DNA from: Actinomycetota bacterium
GTDB lineage: Bacteria > Actinomycetota > Actinomycetes > Propionibacteriales > Propionibacteriaceae
Direction of reading: 5' to 3'
Assembly (NCBI GenBank): GCA_020161755.1
Contig: JAIUOS010000011.1
Location: 1-64,000 of the forward strand
DNA length: 64,000 bases
The notes below the pieces were generated by a model. That model made no database searches. It was not told the DNA's origin and saw only the letters and a list, made by a program, of their open reading frames with translations. The number at the start of each line of letters is the position of its first letter. Position 1 is the stretch's first letter. The translations under genes and the position numbers were made by a program. Of the stretch, positions 60,031 through 64,000 are shown piece by piece.

Positions 60031-60165
60031 CCGTCCCCATCTCGGTCCGGGTCCGGGTTGGGAACCGTCCCCATCTCGGTCCGGGTCCGGATTGGGGACG
60101 GTTCCGATTTCGGTCCGGGTCCGGGTTGGGGACGGTTCCGATTCGGTCCGGGACCGGATTGGGGA
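60031..60165. repeat. Four tandem 34-bp repeats
   Basis: Units at 60031-60064, 60065-60098, 60099-60132 and 60133-60165 (the last is 33 bp) share the pattern CGGTCCGGGTCCGGGTTGGG with small differences. They fill the gap between the convergent thioesterase and aldehyde dehydrogenase genes. There are no spacers, so it is not a CRISPR array. Single copies of the same words make the inverted pair at 33817-33884. Confidence 0.85.
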
Positions 60166-60181
60166 CAGATCTCGCCCGGCG

Positions 60182-61684
60182 TCAGCCGAAGTGGACGCCC
60201 TGCGCGAGCTGGACGGAGCCGGAGTAGTTGATCGTGTTCGTCGAGCGCCGCATGTAGGCGCGCCAGGCGTCCGAGCCGGATTCGCGTCCGCCGCCGGTCT
60301 CCTTCTCCCCGCCGAACGCCCCGCCGATCTCGGCGCCCGAGGTGCCGACGTTGACGTTGGTGATCCCGGTGTCGGCGACGGCCAGGAACCGCTCTGCCTC
60401 GGCCTGGTCACGGGTGAAGATGCCGGCCGACAGCCCCTGGCTGGCCGCGTTGTGCAGCGCCAGGGCCTCGTCGAAGTCGTCATAGGCCACCACGTACAGG
60501 ATCGGTGCGAACGTCTCCCGCAGCACCACCGGGGTCTGGGACGGCATCCGCACCAGCGCGGGACGGACGTAGCTGCCGCCCGCCCCGACCGGCACCGCCT
60601 CACCGCCAGCCAGCACCTCGCCGCCGCTCGCCACCGCCTCGGCCAGAGCCGCCTGCATGGCCTCGGCGGCGGCGGGTCGGATCAGTGGCCCGACCAGCGT
60701 GCCCTCCTCGGACGGGTCCCCGACCGGCAGGGACGCGAACGCGCGCGCCAGCCGCTCGGTCGCCGCGTCGGCCACCGACCGGTGCACGATCAGTCGCCGC
60801 AGCGACGTGCACCGCTGGCCGGCGGTGCCGGCCGCGGCGAACACCATCGAGTTCACGGCCAGGTCGAGGTCGGCGCTGGGGGCCAGCACCACCGCGTTGT
60901 TGCCGCCGAGCTCCAGCAGCACCCGTCCGAACCGGGACGCGACCCGCGGGCCGACCTCCCGTCCCATCCGGGTGGAACCGGTCGCGCTCAGCAGCGCGAT
61001 GTCGGGGGAGTCCACCAGGGCCTCGCCGACGTCGCGTCCGCCCAGCACCAGGGGTCCGACACCGGGCGGGGCGCCCACGTCGGCGGCGGCCCGCTCCAGC
61101 AGGGCGCTGGTGGCCAGGGCCGTCAGCGGGGCGAGCTCCGACGGCTTCCACACCACGGTGTCGCCGCAGACCAGCGCGATCGCGGCGTTCCACGACCACA
61201 CCGCGACCGGGAAGTTGAAGGCCGAGATCACCCCGACCACACCGAGTGGGTGCCACACCTCCTGCAGCCGGTGCCCCTCCCGCTCGGACGGCATGGTGCG
61301 CCCGAACAGCTGCCGGGACAGCCCGACCGCGAGGTCGCAGATGTCGATCATCTCCTGCACCTCGCCGAGCGCCTCGGACGAGATCTTGCCGACCTCGATC
61401 GTGACCAGCCCGGCCAGTTGCTCCTTGTGCTCGCCGATCAGTTCTCCCAGCCGCTTGACCAGCTTGCCGCGCACCGGTGCGGGTGTCACCCGCCACTGCG
61501 TGAACGCCTCGCCGGCGACGGCGATGGCCTCGGCCACCTCGGCGTCGGTGTGGGCACGGACGGTCAACAGCTCGCTGCCGTCGATCGGGCTGGAGCAGGC
61601 CAGCACGTCCCCGGAGCCGCCGAGCGACTCCGGGTCCACACCCACCCCGCGCAGCAGGTCGGCGGCTCGTTCGGCGAGGGTCAT
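60182..61684 (-). CDS. Aldehyde dehydrogenase, probably L-aminoadipate-semialdehyde dehydrogenase
   Basis: A 500-residue NAD(P)-dependent aldehyde dehydrogenase. The oxyanion Asn is in ISAFNFPVAVWSWN. The Glu base is in LLELGGNNAVVL, and the nucleophile Cys is in AGTAGQRCTSLRRL (about 292). FGGEKETGGGRESGSDAW near the C-terminus is typical of the ALDH7 (antiquitin) group, which oxidises 2-aminoadipate 6-semialdehyde. Downstream of lat and hglS in one operon, it should convert the Lat product to 2-aminoadipate. ATG 61684 overlaps the hglS stop (ATGA). Confidence 0.9.
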   Translation of the reverse strand: MTLAERAADLLRGVGVDPESLGGSGDVLACSSPIDGSELLTVRAHTDAEVAEAIAVAGEAFTQWRVTPAPVRGKLVKRLGELIGEHKEQLAGLVTIEVGKISSEALGEVQEMIDICDLAVGLSRQLFGRTMPSEREGHRLQEVWHPLGVVGVISAFNFPVAVWSWNAAIALVCGDTVVWKPSELAPLTALATSALLERAAADVGAPPGVGPLVLGGRDVGEALVDSPDIALLSATGSTRMGREVGPRVASRFGRVLLELGGNNAVVLAPSADLDLAVNSMVFAAAGTAGQRCTSLRRLIVHRSVADAATERLARAFASLPVGDPSEEGTLVGPLIRPAAAEAMQAALAEAVASGGEVLAGGEAVPVGAGGSYVRPALVRMPSQTPVVLRETFAPILYVVAYDDFDEALALHNAASQGLSAGIFTRDQAEAERFLAVADTGITNVNVGTSGAEIGGAFGGEKETGGGRESGSDAWRAYMRRSTNTINYSGSVQLAQGVHFG

Positions 61685-63072
61685 CGGGTTTCCTCCGGGG
61701 TCGGGATGCGGAGCTCGGCGCAGGCGGTGACCAGCGCGGCCCGGCTCTGCTCGGCGTACAGGTGCATGGGGTCGTGGACGGTGCGTCCGACGGCCTCGGC
61801 GATCCAGTCGAGGTCGCGGGGCGACCCCTCCAGGGTGGCGTCGCGGCTGCCGCTGCTGTCGAGGTTGGACGCGAAGATGCCGGCCGCAGAACGCGGCAGG
61901 AAGTCCTCGTAGACGATCGGGGTGGCCTCCAGCCAGCCCGCCTCGACCAGTCCGGCCACGGTGCGCGGAGGCTCGTCGTCGATCCGCCGCGCGGACGCGG
62001 TGAACTCGAAGAAACCCTCGCCGTTCGCGAGCAGCCCGAGTTCCTCGGTCGGCCAGTTCGCCTGCCACACCTCGACCTTGATCCCGTCACGCTGGGCGGC
62101 GTCCAGCCCCGCCGAGCGCTGGTCGATCTCGGAGACCAGCCGGTCGTACCGGTCGCGGCCCGGGGTGGTGAGCGCGATGCCACGCTGCTCCACCTCGCCG
62201 AAGCGGACGCTGAGCGCGCCTTCGCTGATGCTGCCGTCCGCCTCGGTGAAGCGGCGCGGCTCGGCCAGCGCCTTGAACGAGGTCTGCCGCAGCAGCACGT
62301 CCGGGCCGTCCCACTTCGGCGGGCCCTGGATCTCGTCGATCATCGTGATGCCCAGGTCGGTCATCCTCCGGTACAGGTCGTCGATGTCCAGCACCCGCGG
62401 CGTGAGGTGGTTGATGTGGGTGGTCGGCACCCCGCCGATGTCGGCCGCGACACCCGAGATCGCCGACAGCCGCGCGTACCACGCCCGGTCGACCGGTTCG
62501 GGGGAGAGTTCGAAGCAGGCTGTGGCGAGTCGCAGGAACTCGGCGGCGTCCGCGTCCGGCAGGCCACCGTCGGCCTCCGCCCGCTCGGCCAGCGCCAGCA
62601 CCTCCGGCCCGAACAGCACCCGCCGGGCGAGGAACGCGTCCAGTTCGCCCTGGAGGTCGGCGTCGAAGTACCGGCGGTCGTCGGTCACCAGCACCGAGGT
62701 GAACACCCGGAACGGGTTGATCGCCAGCGCCTCCGCCGTGGTCGGACGGAACGCCGTCGACACGATCGGCAACGAGGTGGCCTCGGTGCCGCGCAGGTCG
62801 TAGAAACCGACCGGCTCCATGCCCAGCGCGGCGAAGATCTGCGCGACCTGGCGCAGTTCGGACGCCGTCCCGACCCGGATCGCGCCGTGGCGTTCGGCGG
62901 TGACGCGGTCGATGCGTCCGAGCCGTTCGGCCCGCACCGGGTCGGCGGCCAGCACGTCGGCGTTCACCGCGGTCGACACGTCGACCAGGGTGTTGTAGGC
63001 CGGCACCTCGGTGCCGTACATCGCCGACAGCGAGCGGGCGAAGCCCGCCCTCAGGTCATGCGTACTGAACAT
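61681..63072 (-). CDS. hglS: 2-oxoadipate dioxygenase/decarboxylase (DUF1338, HglS/YdcJ)
   Basis: A 463-residue DUF1338 protein. HglS converts 2-oxoadipate to D-2-hydroxyglutarate with Fe(II) and O2. Candidate metal ligands and substrate residues are visible in TAERHGAIRVGT (His and Arg about 60-64), TTHINHLTPRVLDIDD (His about 216) and FGEVEQRGIAL (Glu about 287), in the order of the characterised enzyme. ATG 63072 has GGAGCGG just before it; GTG 63075 is a near alternative. It overlaps the end of lat and the start of the aldehyde dehydrogenase gene, so the three are one coupled operon. Confidence 0.9.
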   Translation of the reverse strand: MFSTHDLRAGFARSLSAMYGTEVPAYNTLVDVSTAVNADVLAADPVRAERLGRIDRVTAERHGAIRVGTASELRQVAQIFAALGMEPVGFYDLRGTEATSLPIVSTAFRPTTAEALAINPFRVFTSVLVTDDRRYFDADLQGELDAFLARRVLFGPEVLALAERAEADGGLPDADAAEFLRLATACFELSPEPVDRAWYARLSAISGVAADIGGVPTTHINHLTPRVLDIDDLYRRMTDLGITMIDEIQGPPKWDGPDVLLRQTSFKALAEPRRFTEADGSISEGALSVRFGEVEQRGIALTTPGRDRYDRLVSEIDQRSAGLDAAQRDGIKVEVWQANWPTEELGLLANGEGFFEFTASARRIDDEPPRTVAGLVEAGWLEATPIVYEDFLPRSAAGIFASNLDSSGSRDATLEGSPRDLDWIAEAVGRTVHDPMHLYAEQSRAALVTACAELRIPTPEETR

Positions 63073-64000
63073 CACCGCTCCGATCGCGGCCGGATTCCAC
63101 CACCGAGACCGCCCGGTCGAGGGCGGCGAGGGCGGTCTGGATGACCTCGCTGGTGACGGTCAGCGCCGGACGGACGCGCAGCGAACGGTCGCCACAGCCC
63201 AGCATGATGACCTGCTCGTGTTCGAGCAGCACGTTCAGGACGCGGTCGCGGACGTCGCGGTCGGGCATGGTCAGGGCGCACATCAGGCCCAGCCCGCGCG
63301 GGTTGGTCAGTGTCGGGTGCTTGGCGGCCAGTTCCTTGAGCCCGGCCAGCAGTTCGGCGCCGCGCTCCTGGGCGGCCTCGAACAGGTGGTCGGCTTCGAT
63401 GATCTCCAGGATCCGGCGCGCGCGCACCATGTCGGTGAGGTTGCCGCCCCACGTCGAGTTGATCCGCGACGGCACGTGGAACACGTTGTCGGGCACCTCG
63501 TCGACGCGTCCGCCGGCCATCACGCCGCAGACCTGGAGCTTCTTGCCGAACGCCACCACGTCGGGCGTGATGCCCTTCCACTGGTACGCCCACGGCTTGC
63601 CGGTGAGCCCGCCGCCGGTCTGCACCTCGTCGAGCACGAACAGCGCGTCGTTGCGGTGGCACAGCTCCTTCATGGCCGCGAAGAACTCCGGACGGAAGTG
63701 GTGGTCGCCGCCCTCGCCCTGCACCGACTCCATGATGAAGCAGGCGATGTCGTGCGGGTTCGCGGCGAACGCCTCCTCGGCCTGCGCCAGCGCGCGCGCC
63801 TCGTAGGCCGGGACGTCCCGCTCGTCCGCGATGAACGGGGACGTGATCCGCGGCCAGTCGAACTTGGGGAACCGGGCGACCTTGTTGGGGTCGGTGTTGG
63901 TGAGCGACATGGTGTAGCCGCTGCGTCCGTGGAAGGCGCCGGTGAGGTGCATCACCTGGGTGCCGAGTTCGGGGGAGATGCCGTGTGCCTCGTTCCAGCG
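63056..64000 (-). CDS. lat: L-lysine 6-transaminase, C-terminal part (runs off right edge)
   Basis: The last 314 residues of a class III PLP aminotransferase; the N-terminus lies beyond the window. Motifs: ACFIMESVQGEGGDHHF, LFVLDEVQTGGGLTGKPWAYQ (PLP-ring Asp), VVAFGKKLQVCGVMAGG (Schiff-base Lys in FGKKLQ) and WGGNLTDMVRARRILEI. FGKK.QVCG and the GLTGKPWAYQW segment are typical of Lat, which moves the epsilon-amino group of lysine to 2-oxoglutarate, giving 2-aminoadipate 6-semialdehyde. Its stop overlaps the hglS start region, so it is upstream in the lysine catabolic operon. Confidence 0.93.
   Translation of the reverse strand, partial: RWNEAHGISPELGTQVMHLTGAFHGRSGYTMSLTNTDPNKVARFPKFDWPRITSPFIADERDVPAYEARALAQAEEAFAANPHDIACFIMESVQGEGGDHHFRPEFFAAMKELCHRNDALFVLDEVQTGGGLTGKPWAYQWKGITPDVVAFGKKLQVCGVMAGGRVDEVPDNVFHVPSRINSTWGGNLTDMVRARRILEIIEADHLFEAAQERGAELLAGLKELAAKHPTLTNPRGLGLMCALTMPDRDVRDRVLNVLLEHEQVIMLGCGDRSLRVRPALTVTSEVIQTALAALDRAVSVVESGRDRSGDVQYA

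Noticed and set aside
60031-60165. CRISPR array
   Set aside because: The 34-bp units are joined head to tail with no spacers, and no cas gene is in the window.

Overview
The window is 64 kb of very GC-rich, densely packed bacterial chromosome. Several genes point to an actinobacterium: mycothiol-type DinB/MDMPI proteins, an ANTAR regulator, MurT/GatD, an L-lysine 6-aminotransferase (lat), EttA, frequent GTG starts and leaderless promoters. I infer Propionibacteriales, possibly Propionibacteriaceae, but this rests on gene content and style only. No prophage, insertion sequence, integrase, CRISPR array or rRNA was seen. Two tRNAs are present: His(GTG) and Arg(TCT).

Layout. 1-329: start of a secreted protein running off the left edge. 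0.8-3.7 kb: lutABC lactate oxidation operon behind a perfect GntR/FadR-type operator. 3.7-7.1 kb: a mycothiol-type isomerase-like gene, a dinucleotide-binding protein, and an MFS pump with its TetR gene. 7.2-9.3 kb: gatD and murT (lipid II amidation). 9.3-14.6 kb: GDSL hydrolase, DUF2461, a PIN/Phd toxin-antitoxin pair, tRNA-His, orn, DinB protein, tRNA-Arg, DUF2278, ANTAR regulator. 14.8-19.2 kb: YihY membrane protein, exported HNH nuclease, and a beta-glucosidase with its sugar symporter. 19.2-26.1 kb: serA, a Ski2-like helicase, a lipoprotein, and a large cell-wall hydrolase. 26.3-31 kb: a thiol region. DUF4395, a thioredoxin-like protein and cysE lie behind a poly-cysteine leader peptide, and diverge from a small membrane protein, DsbA and VKOR. 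31-38.7 kb: LysR/EamA pair, two PLD-N paralogues, a glutamine amidotransferase, an MFS protein, a nitroreductase, an alpha/beta hydrolase, an M50 peptidase and a lipoprotein. 38.7-45.7 kb: a TetR-controlled seven-gene Ybh-type ABC exporter operon. 46-53.8 kb: PrsW-like protease, two dynamin-like GTPases, ssb, ettA. 53.9-64 kb: MarR with a D-2-hydroxyacid (probably D-2-hydroxyglutarate) dehydrogenase, fadD with a thioesterase, and a lysine catabolic operon (lat, hglS, aminoadipate semialdehyde dehydrogenase) running off the right edge.

How the genes work together. The thiol region pairs cysteine synthesis and reduction on one strand with disulfide formation on the other, across a 117-bp divergent promoter. 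Its leader peptide reads Cys-Met-Cys-Cys-Cys and is positioned to sense cysteine supply. The right-hand operon, with the FAD/Fe-S oxidase about 3.5 kb away, encodes most of a route from lysine through 2-oxoadipate and D-2-hydroxyglutarate to 2-oxoglutarate. At least ten genes share one promoter design: a TANNNT box exactly 6 or 7 nt before the start codon, with no ribosome binding site. That pattern settles several start codons in this annotation.
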